64,000 nt of DNA from Roseburia sp. (lineage in GTDB: Bacteria > Bacillota > Clostridia > Lachnospirales > Lachnospiraceae), in contig JAGBEG010000010.1 in assembly GCA_017937095.1 (NCBI GenBank), positions 62,001-126,000 of the forward strand, read 5' to 3'. How positions within the stretch are numbered: position 1 is the stretch's first letter; each line of letters opens with the position of its first letter. The notes under the pieces are model-generated. The model saw nothing but the letters and a program-made list of their open reading frames with translations. It made no database searches and was not told the DNA's origin. Shown in pieces: positions 25,394 to 35,283 of this stretch. The position numbers were made by a program, and so were the translations under genes.

Positions 25394-25422
25394 TTGACAT
25401 TTGTGTGGAATTATAATACTAT
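25394..25422 (+). promoter_or_regulatory. recA promoter
   Basis: Consensus TTGACA at 25394, 17-bp spacer, TACTAT at 25417, placed about 60 bp before recA and directly before the LexA box. Confidence 0.75.
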
Positions 25423-25435
25423 TAGAACAGAAAAA

Positions 25436-25449
25436 CGAACATAAGTTCG
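25436..25449. promoter_or_regulatory. LexA (SOS) operator of recA
   Basis: CGAACATAAGTTCG matches the Gram-positive LexA box CGAAC-N4-GTTCG exactly. It lies just downstream of the recA -10, where LexA would block transcription. Confidence 0.88.
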
Positions 25450-25480
25450 CAATCGGACTTGTTCGCATGGAGGAGAAGAA

Positions 25481-26617
25481 ATGGCAAAAGACGATAAAGT
25501 AATGAATGAAAGACCTACTACGCAGGAAGAGAAGTTAAAAGCGCTTGACGCGGCGATTTCACATATTGAGAAGCAGTACGGCAAGGGATCGGTCATGAAG
25601 CTCGGGGATAACTCGGCGCATATGAACGTTGAGGGCGTTCCGACCGGATCGTTAAGCCTTGACCTTGCGCTCGGCATCGGAGGTCTTCCGAAGGGAAGAA
25701 TTATTGAGATCTACGGACCGGAGTCCAGCGGTAAGACGACCGTTGCGCTTCATGCGGTAGCGGAGGTGCAGAAGCGCGGCGGCATCGCGGGCTTTATAGA
25801 TGCAGAGCACGCACTCGATCCGGTCTATGCGAAGAACATCGGCGTAGATATCGACAATCTCTACATATCACAGCCGGACTGCGGCGAGCAGGCGCTTGAG
25901 ATTGCAGAGACGATGGTGCGTTCCGGCGCGATTGATATCGTGATCGTGGACTCTGTTGCGGCGCTCGTGCCCAAAGCGGAGATCGACGGCGATATGGGAG
26001 ATTCCCATGTGGGTCTGCAGGCGCGTCTGATGAGCCAGGCGCTGCGCAAATTGACTTCGATTGTCAGCAAGTCAAACTGTATCGTCATCTTTATCAACCA
26101 GCTCCGCGAGAAGATCGGCGTGATGTTCGGTAATCCGGAGACGACGACCGGAGGACGCGCATTAAAGTTCTATTCGTCGGTGCGTCTGGACGTCAGAAGA
26201 GTTGAGGCGTTAAAACAGGGCGGAGAGGTCGTCGGCAACCACACGAGAGTAAAGGTCGTTAAGAATAAGGTGGCGCCGCCGTTTAAGGAGGCGGAGTTTG
26301 ATATCATGTTCGGTCAGGGTATCTCGAAGGAAGGGGATATTCTCGATCTTGCGGCTGAGGCAGGTATCATCAATAAGTCCGGCGCATGGTATGCGTACAA
26401 CGGTGAGAAGATCGGACAGGGACGTGAGAACGCCAAGACATACCTGAAGGAGAATCCGCTGATCTGTGAGGAAGTGGAGGCGAAGGTCAGGGCGAAGTAC
26501 AGCCAGGAGGAGTCTGAGGAAGAACCGAAGGATGACGCTAAGGAAGCTGCCCGTCCCGCAGCAGCGAAGAAGACGGCAGACGCGGACAGAAAGCCGGAGG
26601 AGCTTAAGGCAGAGTAA
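25481..26617 (+). CDS. recA: Recombinase A
   Basis: The strand-exchange ATPase of homologous recombination and co-protease for LexA in the SOS response. Walker A is GPESSGKTT near residue 75, the Walker B strand is [12 protein letters not shown], and loop L2 is [18 protein letters not shown]-like around residues 205-225. The 378-aa protein ends in an acidic/alanine tail ([20 protein letters not shown]) that is longer than in E. coli but common in Firmicutes. The ATG at 25481 follows GGAGGAGAAG. A LexA box in the promoter shows SOS control. recX follows 17 bp later. Confidence 0.97.
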   Translation: MAKDDKVMNERPTTQEEKLKALDAAISHIEKQYGKGSVMKLGDNSAHMNVEGVPTGSLSLDLALGIGGLPKGRIIEIYGPESSGKTTVALHAVAEVQKRGGIAGFIDAEHALDPVYAKNIGVDIDNLYISQPDCGEQALEIAETMVRSGAIDIVIVDSVAALVPKAEIDGDMGDSHVGLQARLMSQALRKLTSIVSKSNCIVIFINQLREKIGVMFGNPETTTGGRALKFYSSVRLDVRRVEALKQGGEVVGNHTRVKVVKNKVAPPFKEAEFDIMFGQGISKEGDILDLAAEAGIINKSGAWYAYNGEKIGQGRENAKTYLKENPLICEEVEAKVRAKYSQEESEEEPKDDAKEAARPAAAKKTADADRKPEELKAE

Positions 26618-26634
26618 GATGGAGGCAGAAGACG

Positions 26635-27282
26635 ATGGAGGATGTGCAGATAAGAGAGGTAAGGCGCGGGGAGAAGGGGCGTGTTCATATCAGCTTTGAG
26701 ACGGGAATCACAGTTTCGCTCTACCGCAGCGAGATCCGCAGCCTTTCCCTGCAGGAACAGAGGATTCTGCTCACGGAGGAAGCATATCTTCCGTGGACGG
26801 TGTATCAGAAGATCCTTACCGAGATCGTCGGACTGCGTGCGAAGAAGCGTGCAATGTTTCTGTTGGAGAAGATGGACCGCACGGAGAAGCAGCTTTACGA
26901 CAAGCTAATGCAGAACGGTTATCCCGAGGAGTGCGTCGCAGCAGCCGTTGATTATGTGAAGCAGTATCACTATATTGACGATCTGCGCTATGCGAAACAG
27001 TATGTCCGGTATCAGCAGCAGAAGAAGAGCAGGCAGAGGCTTAAGATGGATCTGATGCAGAAGGGCGTCGCAAAGGACGTCATCGAGCAGGCGTTAGAGG
27101 AAGAGTTCGCCTCCGACGAGAGAGCGAAGATAGAGGAGCTTTTGAAGAAGCGGCATTACGATTATGCCTGCACAGACCGCAGGGAACAGCAGAGAACATA
27201 CCAGTTTCTGATGCGCCGCGGTTATCGGAGCGGCGATATACTGGCGGTTCTTAAGGCGGGAGAGACTTTTGCAGAAGAATAA
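26635..27282 (+). CDS. recX: RecA regulatory protein RecX
   Basis: RecX binds RecA filaments and modulates their activity. The 215-aa protein shows the three-helix repeats typical of RecX: MDRTEKQLYDKLMQNGYP, VDYVKQYHYIDDLRYAKQYV and the last repeat RREQQRTYQFLMRRGY. A beta-type N-terminal extension of about 65 residues (EVRRGEKGRVHISFETGITV) is the form common in Clostridia. The ATG at 26635 has GGAGG about 10 bases upstream. It is in an operon with recA and thus probably induced with it. Confidence 0.92.
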   Translation: MEDVQIREVRRGEKGRVHISFETGITVSLYRSEIRSLSLQEQRILLTEEAYLPWTVYQKILTEIVGLRAKKRAMFLLEKMDRTEKQLYDKLMQNGYPEECVAAAVDYVKQYHYIDDLRYAKQYVRYQQQKKSRQRLKMDLMQKGVAKDVIEQALEEEFASDERAKIEELLKKRHYDYACTDRREQQRTYQFLMRRGYRSGDILAVLKAGETFAEE

Positions 27283-27300
27283 GGGATTATGGGATTTTTA

Positions 27301-27354
27301 GTACAATATCTTGTATTGCGGCAAAAAGAGAATGCAATATTATGCATATTGTAC
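27301..27354. repeat. Inverted repeat between recX and rny
   Basis: GTACAATAT at 27301-27309 is matched by ATATTGTAC at 27346-27354, and inside it ATTGC/GCAAT pair as well. It is not followed by a T-run, so it is more likely an operator or an mRNA end structure than an intrinsic terminator. It lies directly upstream of the rny promoter. Confidence 0.55.
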
Positions 27355-27364
27355 AGTAATTCAC

Positions 27365-27393
27365 TTGACATAATGCATAAAATAGAATAAAAT
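27365..27393 (+). promoter_or_regulatory. rny promoter
   Basis: TTGACA at 27365, 17-bp spacer, TAAAAT at 27388. Confidence 0.75.
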
Positions 27394-27475
27394 TTATATG
27401 TTGTAAATTATGACAGATAACGCTTATGTTTTTATGTTATATGTACAATGAAAATTTCATAAAGGAGGTGCTCCT

Positions 27476-29020
27476 GTGGAGACAGTGATTGCTGTTGTTG
27501 TAGCCATCGCAGTTACTGCTATCGTGGTTTACTTCATTACGACTGCTTACCATAAGAAGGTGACGGAAGCCAAGATTGGAAATGCAGAAGAGAAGGCGCG
27601 AGAGATTATTGACGAGGCAGTAAAGACAGCGGAGACCAAGAAGCGCGAGGCAATGCTTGAGGCGAAGGAAGAGTCCATCCGTGTGAAGAACGAACTGGAC
27701 AAGGAAGTAAAAGAACGCCGGGCGGAGATCGGGCGAAGCGAACGCCGTATTGTGCAGAAGGAAGAGAATCTGGACAGAAAGCTCGAGTCCATCGAGAAGC
27801 GTGAAGCAGGGTTTGCTGCGAAGGAAGAGGAAATCAACAAACAGAAAGTGCAGGTCGCAAGGCTCAATGAAGAGCGTTTACAGGAACTGGAAAGAATCTC
27901 CGGATTAACCTCCGAACAGGCAAAGGAATACCTCTTAAAAACCGTTGAAGAAGATGTTAAGCTTGATACTGCAAAATTAATCAAAGAAATGGAACACAAA
28001 GCGAAGGAAGAGGCGGACAAGAAAGCGAAGGATTATGTGGTCACAGCGATTCAGAAATGTGCCGCAGATCATGTCGCAGAGACGACGATTTCGGTTGTCC
28101 AGCTTCCGAATGACGAGATGAAGGGAAGAATCATCGGACGTGAAGGACGTAACATCCGCACACTGGAGAATATGACAGGTGTGGAGCTGATTATTGACGA
28201 TACACCGGAAGCGGTGATTCTGTCAGGATTTGATCCGATTCGAAGAGAAGTCGCTCGTATCGCTTTGGAGAAATTAATTGTAGATGGACGTATTCATCCA
28301 GCTAGAATTGAAGAAATGGTAGAGAAAGCACAGAAAGAAGTGGAGACAATGATCCGCGAGGAAGGTGAGGCAGCGACTCTTGAGGTCGGTGTTCACGGAA
28401 TCCATCCGGAGCTTGTCCGCTTGCTTGGTAGAATGAAGTTCCGGACAAGTTATGGTCAGAACGCACTCAAGCATTCTATCGAGGTCGCTCAGTTGTCAGG
28501 TTTGCTGGCAGCAGAGATTGGCGTGGATGTAAGAACCGCAAAGCGTGCCGGATTACTTCACGACATTGGTAAATCAGTGGATCATGATATGGAAGGATCT
28601 CATATTCAGATTGGTGTGGATCTTTGTAGAAAATACAAGGAGTCAGCCATTGTTATCAATGCAGTGGAAGCGCACCACGGCGATGTAGAGCCGGAGTCTC
28701 TGATCGCTTGTATCGTACAGGCTGCAGATACGATCAGTGCAGCAAGACCGGGTGCAAGAAGAGAGACATTAGAGACATATTCAAACAGATTAAAACAGTT
28801 AGAGGACATTTCAAACGGATTTAAGGGCGTAGACAAATCCTATGCTATTCAGGCAGGCAGGGAGATTCGAGTAATGGTTGTTCCGGAACAGGTCAGCGAT
28901 GCCGATATGGTATTGATGGCGCGTGATATTTCCAAGAAGATTGAATCGGAAATGGAATACCCGGGACAGATTAAGGTAAATGTAATTCGTGAATCGAGAG
29001 TAACAGACTACGCGAAATAA
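27476..29020 (+). CDS. rny: Ribonuclease Y
   Basis: A membrane-anchored endoribonuclease that starts mRNA decay in Firmicutes. The layout is standard for the family at 514 aa: an N-terminal helix ([19 protein letters not shown]), a long charged coiled coil to about residue 200, a KH domain with [15 protein letters not shown], and a HD domain with [18 protein letters not shown] (catalytic HD pair) and the C-terminal RNase Y tail. The start is GTG at 27476, preceded by AAAGGAGGTG; no ATG fits as well. It has its own consensus promoter and terminator, so it is expressed independently of recA-recX. Confidence 0.97.
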   Translation: METVIAVVVAIAVTAIVVYFITTAYHKKVTEAKIGNAEEKAREIIDEAVKTAETKKREAMLEAKEESIRVKNELDKEVKERRAEIGRSERRIVQKEENLDRKLESIEKREAGFAAKEEEINKQKVQVARLNEERLQELERISGLTSEQAKEYLLKTVEEDVKLDTAKLIKEMEHKAKEEADKKAKDYVVTAIQKCAADHVAETTISVVQLPNDEMKGRIIGREGRNIRTLENMTGVELIIDDTPEAVILSGFDPIRREVARIALEKLIVDGRIHPARIEEMVEKAQKEVETMIREEGEAATLEVGVHGIHPELVRLLGRMKFRTSYGQNALKHSIEVAQLSGLLAAEIGVDVRTAKRAGLLHDIGKSVDHDMEGSHIQIGVDLCRKYKESAIVINAVEAHHGDVEPESLIACIVQAADTISAARPGARRETLETYSNRLKQLEDISNGFKGVDKSYAIQAGREIRVMVVPEQVSDADMVLMARDISKKIESEMEYPGQIKVNVIRESRVTDYAK

Positions 29021-29044
29021 TTTTAAGACAATTTTTAAGAGCAG

Positions 29045-29088
29045 AGCGAACCGTTGTATTTTGAAAATATAGCGGTTCGCTTTTTTTG
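29045..29088 (+). terminator. Terminator after rny
   Basis: AGCGAACCG pairs with CGGTTCGCT across an 18-base loop, followed by TTTTTTT. A second hairpin GCAATAGGA/TCCTATTGC follows at 29090-29114 and could serve the convergent araC-type gene. Confidence 0.88.
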
Positions 29089-29154
29089 TGCAATAGGAAA
29101 TTGCGTCCTATTGCATAAAAGCACTGCGTGCGAAGCACACTTTGTTCTTATGGT

Positions 29155-30231
29155 TCAAGGCGCAGATTCCCCGGCGTCTGCTTCTGTCCTGTGGGCGTCC
29201 CGGTATTCTTTGGGCGTCATCCCGTATTTGTTTTTAAAGACCTGATAGAAATAGGTCCGGTTGCTGAATTGTAAGCGGGAGCCTATCTCTGCAACGGAAG
29301 CGTCGGTGGAGAGCAGTTCATCGGCAGCCTTCTGAATGGCGAAATCCATACTGTAATCGTGCAGGCACATACCGGTATATTTGTGGACGATCCGGTTAAT
29401 ATAGTCGCCGCTGTAATTCAGCCGCTTGCTCAGTTCCTGTCTGGACAGCCGCCCGTTTTCGTCCTCTAACAGATGGCTGATGCGCTGGAATAACAGATGA
29501 TCGCTGTCATTGCTTACTTCCACTGTGGTACAGTGGAAATTTCTTTTATCCGCAAGAATAGAGAGAATATTGCACAGCGCACCGTTGATCTGGTAGGTTG
29601 CCCCGAATTTGGGGAAAAGCATGGCGTCAATCAGAAGCCTGATGTTCTGACACTTCTGTAAGTTCCTGATTACATTGTCGTTGACGGGCAGAAAGTCCAG
29701 ATAAACTTTTTTGCCCGGATTTTTCATGTCGTCAATAATAAATTTATACAGTTCACTGTTCTTAATCGCCCGTTCTTCCGGAAAACTGGCGTTGTCCGCC
29801 GAGTGGAGAAGCTCCGCGATAAAACGGGCGGAGAAGCCGAAAAAGCATATCTTACTTTCTTTTTTGAAGGTTTCCTTGTGCAGGATATTTCTGTTGATCA
29901 GGCAACAGGAGCCGGCGGGATAGAGATAATTCTTTCCTTCGATCTGATGGATAAGCATACCCTCCAGCACCAGTAAAAATTCATAATGGTCGTGAAAATG
30001 CGCCGCCCTTCCGTTGAACAGACTGTTGTGTGTTTTCATGGATTCCTGCATATAGAAAGGTTCATTCTCCGACAGGGTTATAATATTCAGATAGTCGTCA
30101 TCTAAAATCCCGCTGCAATATTCATAGGTCATCTGGAATGGCGTCGGCAGCCTGAAAAACAGGCTTACTTTACTGTTTACATTGTAGATATCAATGGAAT
30201 TATTGTCGTAAGCGTTTTTGTCCTGTTGCAT
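29155..30231 (-). CDS. AraC family transcriptional regulator
   Basis: Probably controls the divergent galactan-utilisation operon. The N-terminal part (about residues 30-180) looks like a cupin sensor (HFHDHYEFLLVLEGMLIHQI), and the C-terminal about 100 residues are two HTH motifs: LSRQELSKRLNYSGDYINRI and ASVAEIGSRLQFSNRTYFYQ, ending FKNKYGMTPKEYR. The ATG at 30231 was chosen because AAGGAGGA lies 6 bases upstream; the frame could extend to 30300 but without a ribosome site. Length is 358 aa. It is transcribed away from the GH53 gene across a 153-bp AT-rich region. Confidence 0.9.
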   Translation of the reverse strand: MQQDKNAYDNNSIDIYNVNSKVSLFFRLPTPFQMTYEYCSGILDDDYLNIITLSENEPFYMQESMKTHNSLFNGRAAHFHDHYEFLLVLEGMLIHQIEGKNYLYPAGSCCLINRNILHKETFKKESKICFFGFSARFIAELLHSADNASFPEERAIKNSELYKFIIDDMKNPGKKVYLDFLPVNDNVIRNLQKCQNIRLLIDAMLFPKFGATYQINGALCNILSILADKRNFHCTTVEVSNDSDHLLFQRISHLLEDENGRLSRQELSKRLNYSGDYINRIVHKYTGMCLHDYSMDFAIQKAADELLSTDASVAEIGSRLQFSNRTYFYQVFKNKYGMTPKEYRDAHRTEADAGESAP

Positions 30232-30300
30232 GGCATCCTCCTTATCAATCCCATATTTGATACAAATCGAATGAATCGTTGCTACATATGACATTGTCAC

Positions 30301-30362
30301 TTTATTATAAAATAGCTAAAATTTACTTATAAATCAATAGGGTTTTGTGAATTTATAATAAA
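30301..30362. promoter_or_regulatory. Divergent control region of the araC-type and GH53 genes
   Basis: TTTATTATAAA at 30301 and its exact reverse complement TTTATAATAAA at 30352 flank about 40 bp. Each holds a TATAAT-like -10, one for each direction, while good -35 boxes are missing. This is what an activator-dependent AraC-type promoter pair would look like; the regulator site itself is not defined. Confidence 0.5.
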
Positions 30363-30384
30363 TCAACAAAATGGAGAAGTAAAA

Positions 30385-31395
30385 ATGATACAAAAAATGG
30401 CTTTCGGAGTAGATTTGGGATGGATGACGCAACTGGAGGATATGGGAATACGCTGGGTAGATGAAGCGGGGAATGAGACGGACCTTTTAGACGCGGTCAT
30501 AGAGAAAGGAGCCGATGCCGTCAGGCTGCGGGTGTTCGTAAATCCGCCAGAAGATGCGTACTGGCAGAAAGCAAAAGATACGAGATGCATGTTAGGCTAC
30601 TGTGATCCAAAGAGCGTGCTGTCGGCGGCTAAGAGAGTCAAGGAGAAAGGCTTAAGGCTGATGATCGATTTCCATTACAGCGACCATTTCGCAGATGCGC
30701 AGATTCAGGATATGCCGGAGGCGTGGCAGGCGGACAGCGACGACGAGCTGGTCGCCCATGTCTATGAACATACGAAAGACGTTCTGACGCTTTTAGGGCA
30801 GGAGGACATCTGTCCGGAGTGGGTACAGGTAGGGAATGAGATAAATCCCGGGCTGTTGCTTCCGAGGGGAGGACTTTCCGGGAACCCGCAGCTTATGGTG
30901 CGGCTCTTAAACAGCGGTTATGATGCAGTGAAGGCCTGTCTGCCGGAGTGTCAGGTCATCACCCATCTTGCAGGCGTAACTTCGGAAATAGGCTGCGATC
31001 CCTTTTTAGATACGTTCTTTTCCTTAGGGGGCAAAACAGACATATTGGGATTTTCCTATTATCCATATTGGGATAAGCTTACAGACAGCGATGAGCCGGC
31101 ACGTTTTTACAATCCGCTGATAACCTACGCAGAGCGCTTTGGAAAACCGGTGATGATCTGCGAGGTGGGGGAGGATGCCACGAAGGAGAAGTGTTCAGCG
31201 AAGGTGATTGCGAATACGATAAAAGCCGTGATGCAGGTGCCGGACCACCGGGGACTCGGCGTCTTCTACTGGGAGCCTGAGGTCAGCGGGGACATGCTGC
31301 CGGATGGCTATCCGCTGGGGGCAGCCAGACTGGTGAAAGAAAAGACGCTGCAGCTTACGGACGCGATTTCGGTATACAAAACCTTCCGGGAGTAA
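30385..31395 (+). CDS. GH53 endo-beta-1,4-galactanase, cytoplasmic
   Basis: Cleaves beta-1,4-galactan or galacto-oligosaccharides. The 336-aa TIM-barrel sequence has the GH53 features FGVDLGWMTQLEDMG, VRLRVFVNPP, DFHYSDHFADAQIQDMP, the acid/base glutamate in VQVGNEINPGLL and the nucleophile glutamate in MICEVGE, then VFYWEPE. There is no signal peptide; the catalytic domain begins at residue 5. With importer genes right behind it, it probably acts on oligosaccharides after uptake. The ATG at 30385 follows ATGGAGAAG. It starts the operon. Confidence 0.9.
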   Translation: MIQKMAFGVDLGWMTQLEDMGIRWVDEAGNETDLLDAVIEKGADAVRLRVFVNPPEDAYWQKAKDTRCMLGYCDPKSVLSAAKRVKEKGLRLMIDFHYSDHFADAQIQDMPEAWQADSDDELVAHVYEHTKDVLTLLGQEDICPEWVQVGNEINPGLLLPRGGLSGNPQLMVRLLNSGYDAVKACLPECQVITHLAGVTSEIGCDPFLDTFFSLGGKTDILGFSYYPYWDKLTDSDEPARFYNPLITYAERFGKPVMICEVGEDATKEKCSAKVIANTIKAVMQVPDHRGLGVFYWEPEVSGDMLPDGYPLGAARLVKEKTLQLTDAISVYKTFRE

Positions 31396-31439
31396 AGCAA
31401 AAGATGAGGCTGCCGCGGGAAGAAAGAAAGGAGAAGTGT

Positions 31440-32393
31440 GTGAAAATGAAGAAGATCAAGGAAAAGAAGAAGGGAAGATCCCCGTCGCCGCTAAGGGTGA
31501 TTCAGAAACACTGGATGCTTCTTTTGATGCTGGCGCCTGCAGTCATCTATGTGCTGGTTTTCAGCTACGCACCTATGACGGGCATCGTGCTTGCGTTTAA
31601 GAAGTATCAGTATGCGGGCGGGATTTACGGTTCCCCGTGGAACGGGCTGGACAATTTTAAAGCGCTTTTGATTTCCGGCAAATTGGGGCAGGTGACAAGG
31701 AACACCGTACTCTACAATGCGGCGTTTATTGTTCTCGGCGTGATTTGCGAGATGGGAAGCGCAATCCTGATTAACGAGCTCGGCAATAAGTTTTTCAAAA
31801 AAGGGGCGCAGACTTTGATGTTTTTGCCTTATTTCATAAGCTGGGTAGTTGCGGGAGCCATCATGTACAATATCTTCAACTACGAGAAGGGCGTATTTAA
31901 CCATATTCTGAGCTTTTTTGGAGCGGCGTCTTTTGATCTGTACAACACGCCGGAGGCGTGGCCGTTCGTGCTGATTTTCCTGAAAGTGTGGAAGGGCACG
32001 GGGTACGGCTCGGTGGTATATTTGGCGGCGATTACGGGGATGGATCAGGAAATGTTCGAGGCGGCTTCCATAGACGGCGCGAACGCATGGCAGAAAATCC
32101 GGTATCTGACGATTCCGTCTTTGATTCCGACGATGATGGTGCTGGTACTGCTGGCAATCGGAAATATTTTCCGCGGCGATTTCGGACTGTTCTATCAGAC
32201 GGTCAAGAGCAGTGCACTGTTACAGCCGATGACGGATGTAATTGATACGTATGTGTTCCGGCTGCTGATCGATACCGGAGATATCGGCGTATCCGCGGCG
32301 GCGGGACTATACCAGTCGGTACTGTGCTTTATAACGATTACGGTCTGCAACAAGCTGGTGAAAAAAGTGAACCCGGATTACGCATTGTATTAA
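31440..32393 (+). CDS. Sugar ABC transporter permease, first subunit (LplB/MalF type)
   Basis: One of two inner-membrane subunits of the importer for galactan-derived oligosaccharides (substrate inferred from context). It has six predicted membrane segments starting at WMLLLMLAPAVIYVLVF, and the EAA loop EAASIDGANAWQKIRYLTIP that contacts the ATPase. The start GTG at 31440 follows AAAGGAGAAG with ideal spacing; ATG 31446 is the alternative, and the ATG-like start at 31404 has no site. The protein is 317 aa. No ATPase gene is in this operon, so it presumably uses a shared MsmX-type ATPase. Confidence 0.88.
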   Translation: MKMKKIKEKKKGRSPSPLRVIQKHWMLLLMLAPAVIYVLVFSYAPMTGIVLAFKKYQYAGGIYGSPWNGLDNFKALLISGKLGQVTRNTVLYNAAFIVLGVICEMGSAILINELGNKFFKKGAQTLMFLPYFISWVVAGAIMYNIFNYEKGVFNHILSFFGAASFDLYNTPEAWPFVLIFLKVWKGTGYGSVVYLAAITGMDQEMFEAASIDGANAWQKIRYLTIPSLIPTMMVLVLLAIGNIFRGDFGLFYQTVKSSALLQPMTDVIDTYVFRLLIDTGDIGVSAAAGLYQSVLCFITITVCNKLVKKVNPDYALY

Positions 32394-32435
32394 GAAAGGT
32401 AGAGCGCACAAAAGCGTGTGCATATGGAGGTAAGT

Positions 32436-33353
32436 ATGAAAGCAGAAGCTTATCAAACACCAAAAGTGAAAAAGGGGAAGGATGTTATCATCATAAATCT
32501 TGTAGGATATGTTGTGATCGGACTGTTTGCCCTGATTTGTCTGGCGCCGTTTTATCTGATCGTCATTGCATCCTTTACGGATGAGGCAGCCCTGATCCGG
32601 AGCGGTTATCCGATTTTGCCGCAGCTTAAGGATTTCAGCATACAGGCGTACCAGTTGTGCCTGAAGAATCCCACGGCGATCTTACATGCCTATGGAACCA
32701 CAATATGCGTCACGGTCATCGGCACATTTCTGTCGGTGCTGATGGCGACCATGACCGGGTATGTGTTATCCCGCAAGGATTTTCCATGGAGAAACCAGTT
32801 TTCGTTTTTCTTTTTCTTTACCACATTGTTCAACGGAGGACTGGTTCCCTGGTATCTGCTCTGCATCCGGTATCTGCATTTTAAAAATAGCTGGCTGGGC
32901 CTGATACTGCCGTTAATGTTCTCGGTCTGGAATATGATCATTGCCAAATCCTTCATGAGCGGCATTCCGGCGGAGATTTCGGAGTCTGCCAAGTTGGACG
33001 GGGCAAATGACATGGTCATCTTTATGCGGCTGATTTTGCCGGTCAGCAAACCGTTGATCGCCACGCTCGGACTGTTTGCAGCGTTAGCGTATTGGAATGA
33101 CTGGTATAACTGTATGCTCTTTGAGACGGAGGAGAGTATGTTTACCCTGCAGTATTACCTGCAAAGAGTCTTAGGCAGCGCGGAGGCGATGCGGATTGTT
33201 GCGGAGAAATCAGGTATGCCGCTTCCCTCCGTACCGTTAGAGAGTATGAAAATGGCAATGACCATTATCGCTACCGGACCGATCGTGCTTCTCTATCCTT
33301 TCGTACAGCGCTATTTTGTAAAAGGTCTGACCATCGGAGCTGTGAAAGGATAA
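32436..33353 (+). CDS. Sugar ABC transporter permease, second subunit (LplC/MalG type)
   Basis: Partner permease of 305 aa with six membrane segments, beginning IIINLVGYVVIGLFALICLA. The EAA loop ESAKLDGANDMVIFMRLILP is the ATPase contact. It resembles the YtcP/LplC class that works with large lipoprotein binding proteins. The ATG at 32436 follows GGAGG, replacing an earlier in-frame ATG at 32418 that lies before that site. It lies 42 bp after the first permease gene and ends about 80 bp before the binding-protein gene. Confidence 0.9.
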   Translation: MKAEAYQTPKVKKGKDVIIINLVGYVVIGLFALICLAPFYLIVIASFTDEAALIRSGYPILPQLKDFSIQAYQLCLKNPTAILHAYGTTICVTVIGTFLSVLMATMTGYVLSRKDFPWRNQFSFFFFFTTLFNGGLVPWYLLCIRYLHFKNSWLGLILPLMFSVWNMIIAKSFMSGIPAEISESAKLDGANDMVIFMRLILPVSKPLIATLGLFAALAYWNDWYNCMLFETEESMFTLQYYLQRVLGSAEAMRIVAEKSGMPLPSVPLESMKMAMTIIATGPIVLLYPFVQRYFVKGLTIGAVKG

Positions 33354-33436
33354 TACAGTCGTATGAAGGCCGCAGGCTTTCCATAGAACCATAAAAGAAT
33401 GATAAGAACATCATTTTTTAGAAAAGGAGAATTTTT

Positions 33437-35077
33437 ATGAAAAAGAAGAACGTAATTTCCATGTTGTTAGTTGGGGCGATGACCGCTTCACTTTTCGCCG
33501 GATGCGGCAGCGATTCCTCCGGCGCGGCAGCTTCCGCAGGCGGTACGGAATCCGCCGGTACGGCAGGCGATACAGCGGATTCGGGCGCTGCGCTTGCAGA
33601 GCTGCCCGCAGCCATCGGCGAGGGAACCATTGTCGCCACACCTGAGATGTATGCGAATACGGATCTTAGCAAAGAGGAAACCATCAATATGTATCTGATT
33701 GGCGATACGCCAAATGACTGGGAGGAAGTGCTGGGGCTGGTCAACGAATATTTAGAGCCTTTTAACACGGAGCTGGCAGTGACCTTTATGAGCTGGAGCG
33801 ACTATTCGACAATGTACTCTCTGGTGCTGGCAGGCGGAGAGGATGTTGACATTATCTTTACGGCTCCATGGTGCTACATGTACACGGAGGCGTCTAAGGG
33901 TTCGTTCTATGAGCTGACCGAGGATTTCAGGGCTTCTTATATGCCTCTGACCAATAAATATCAGGCGGAGGAAAGCTGGGATGAGACGACGATAGCAGGA
34001 AAAACAATCGCCGTTCCATCGAATGTGGCGTCTGCGGCAGGCAAAATTGTGGCGATCCGTCAGGATATTGCGGACAAATACGGAATTGAATCTCTGGACA
34101 ACTGGGAGGATTACAAGAATTTCTGTCTGACAGTGGCCGAGAAAGAGACGCCGGAGAGCGGTATCTATGCGCTGGCGGCTTCGGTTGACAACAACGAACT
34201 GTGGGATGTCTACCGTCAGCAGTACGATACATTCCTGGCGTTGGACAGCGATTATATGGATTTGATCTTTAAAGACAACGGCGGCATTCCTACCATGGAT
34301 GAGATTTCGCTTGTATATGAGACGGACGAATTTCGCCAATTTGCATACGATATGAAAGAACTGGCGGATGCAGGCGCATGGAGCCGTTCGGCGCTTACGA
34401 ACACCATAACGGATGATGATGCGTTCGGTGCTCTGCAGGGCGCTTCCATTGCATGGAATACCTCTGTATTTACCTATATCGAGCAGGCGGAGCAGACAGA
34501 GGGGGTTGTGGGAGCAGCCTATGATCTTACAAAGGATCATTTTGTGGGATGCGAGGCATATTCCAACAATGATATGGCAATCACGGCAAGCTGCAAGGAT
34601 CCGGAGAGAGCGGCGATGGTGCTTGATCTGATTAAGATGGATACCTATCTGAACAGACTTTTAATTCTCGGTGTGGAAGGTAAGCATTATACCATTGATG
34701 ACGAGGGCAAATATACGGAATTAGACGCTGCAGGCGATTATGCCGCATATGCAATTTCCGCTTCATGGGCAATCAAGAACGGAGATATCGGAGAGACAGG
34801 GGCAGACCCGAGAGAACTGGCTGTCACAGATTCCTGGGAGGAGCGTGTCAAGAGCAATCCGACCATCACCTTCGTTTTTGACGACAGCAGCGTAGAGTCC
34901 TATAAATCAGCGGTCAATGCGGTATTGAACAATTATGTCCCGATGATTGAGCTTGGTCTTGTAGATGATGTGGACGCCACATTGGACGAGATGATTTCGG
35001 AATGCTATAATGCAGGACTGCAGGAGGTATTGGATGAATTTGGCAGGCAGTATGAGGAATGGTATGCTACCAGATAA
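33437..35077 (+). CDS. Lipoprotein solute-binding protein of the galactan ABC importer
   Basis: A 546-aa extracellular binding protein. The signal peptide ends in the lipobox SLFAGC, so Cys22 becomes lipidated, followed by a flexible Ser/Ala/Gly linker. The mature domain (TINMYLIGDTPNDWEEVLG, then WSDYSTMYSLVLAGGEDVD) fits the LplA/YtcQ class of about 500-550 aa binding proteins. The ATG at 33437 has AAAAGGAGAA upstream. As the last gene of the operon it is followed by a strong terminator. The ligand is inferred from the GH53 neighbour. Confidence 0.9.
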   Translation: MKKKNVISMLLVGAMTASLFAGCGSDSSGAAASAGGTESAGTAGDTADSGAALAELPAAIGEGTIVATPEMYANTDLSKEETINMYLIGDTPNDWEEVLGLVNEYLEPFNTELAVTFMSWSDYSTMYSLVLAGGEDVDIIFTAPWCYMYTEASKGSFYELTEDFRASYMPLTNKYQAEESWDETTIAGKTIAVPSNVASAAGKIVAIRQDIADKYGIESLDNWEDYKNFCLTVAEKETPESGIYALAASVDNNELWDVYRQQYDTFLALDSDYMDLIFKDNGGIPTMDEISLVYETDEFRQFAYDMKELADAGAWSRSALTNTITDDDAFGALQGASIAWNTSVFTYIEQAEQTEGVVGAAYDLTKDHFVGCEAYSNNDMAITASCKDPERAAMVLDLIKMDTYLNRLLILGVEGKHYTIDDEGKYTELDAAGDYAAYAISASWAIKNGDIGETGADPRELAVTDSWEERVKSNPTITFVFDDSSVESYKSAVNAVLNNYVPMIELGLVDDVDATLDEMISECYNAGLQEVLDEFGRQYEEWYATR

Positions 35078-35124
35078 GATATCCCCAAAAAGAAGTACCA
35101 TGGTGTTTTGAAAATAAGAAAGAA

Positions 35125-35169
35125 AATAACGGCAGATGTCTCTTTTGGAGGCGCTGCCGTTATTTTTTT
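35125..35169 (+). terminator. Terminator of the galactan operon
   Basis: AATAACGGCAG pairs with CTGCCGTTATT and is followed by TTTTT. Confidence 0.9.
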
Positions 35170-35198
35170 GTCTGGTAGGAAGTATAGGGGAATTTATT

Positions 35199-35227
35199 TT
35201 GACGGAACGCACAGGGAATGATAAGAT
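35199..35227 (+). promoter_or_regulatory. Promoter of the NUDIX gene
   Basis: TTGACG at 35199, 17-bp spacer, TAAGAT at 35222. Confidence 0.6.
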
Positions 35228-35283
35228 GTCTTTAAGAATGTGATTGCGGAGAAAGGATTCCGCAGGAAAGGAAGAGAGATAAG

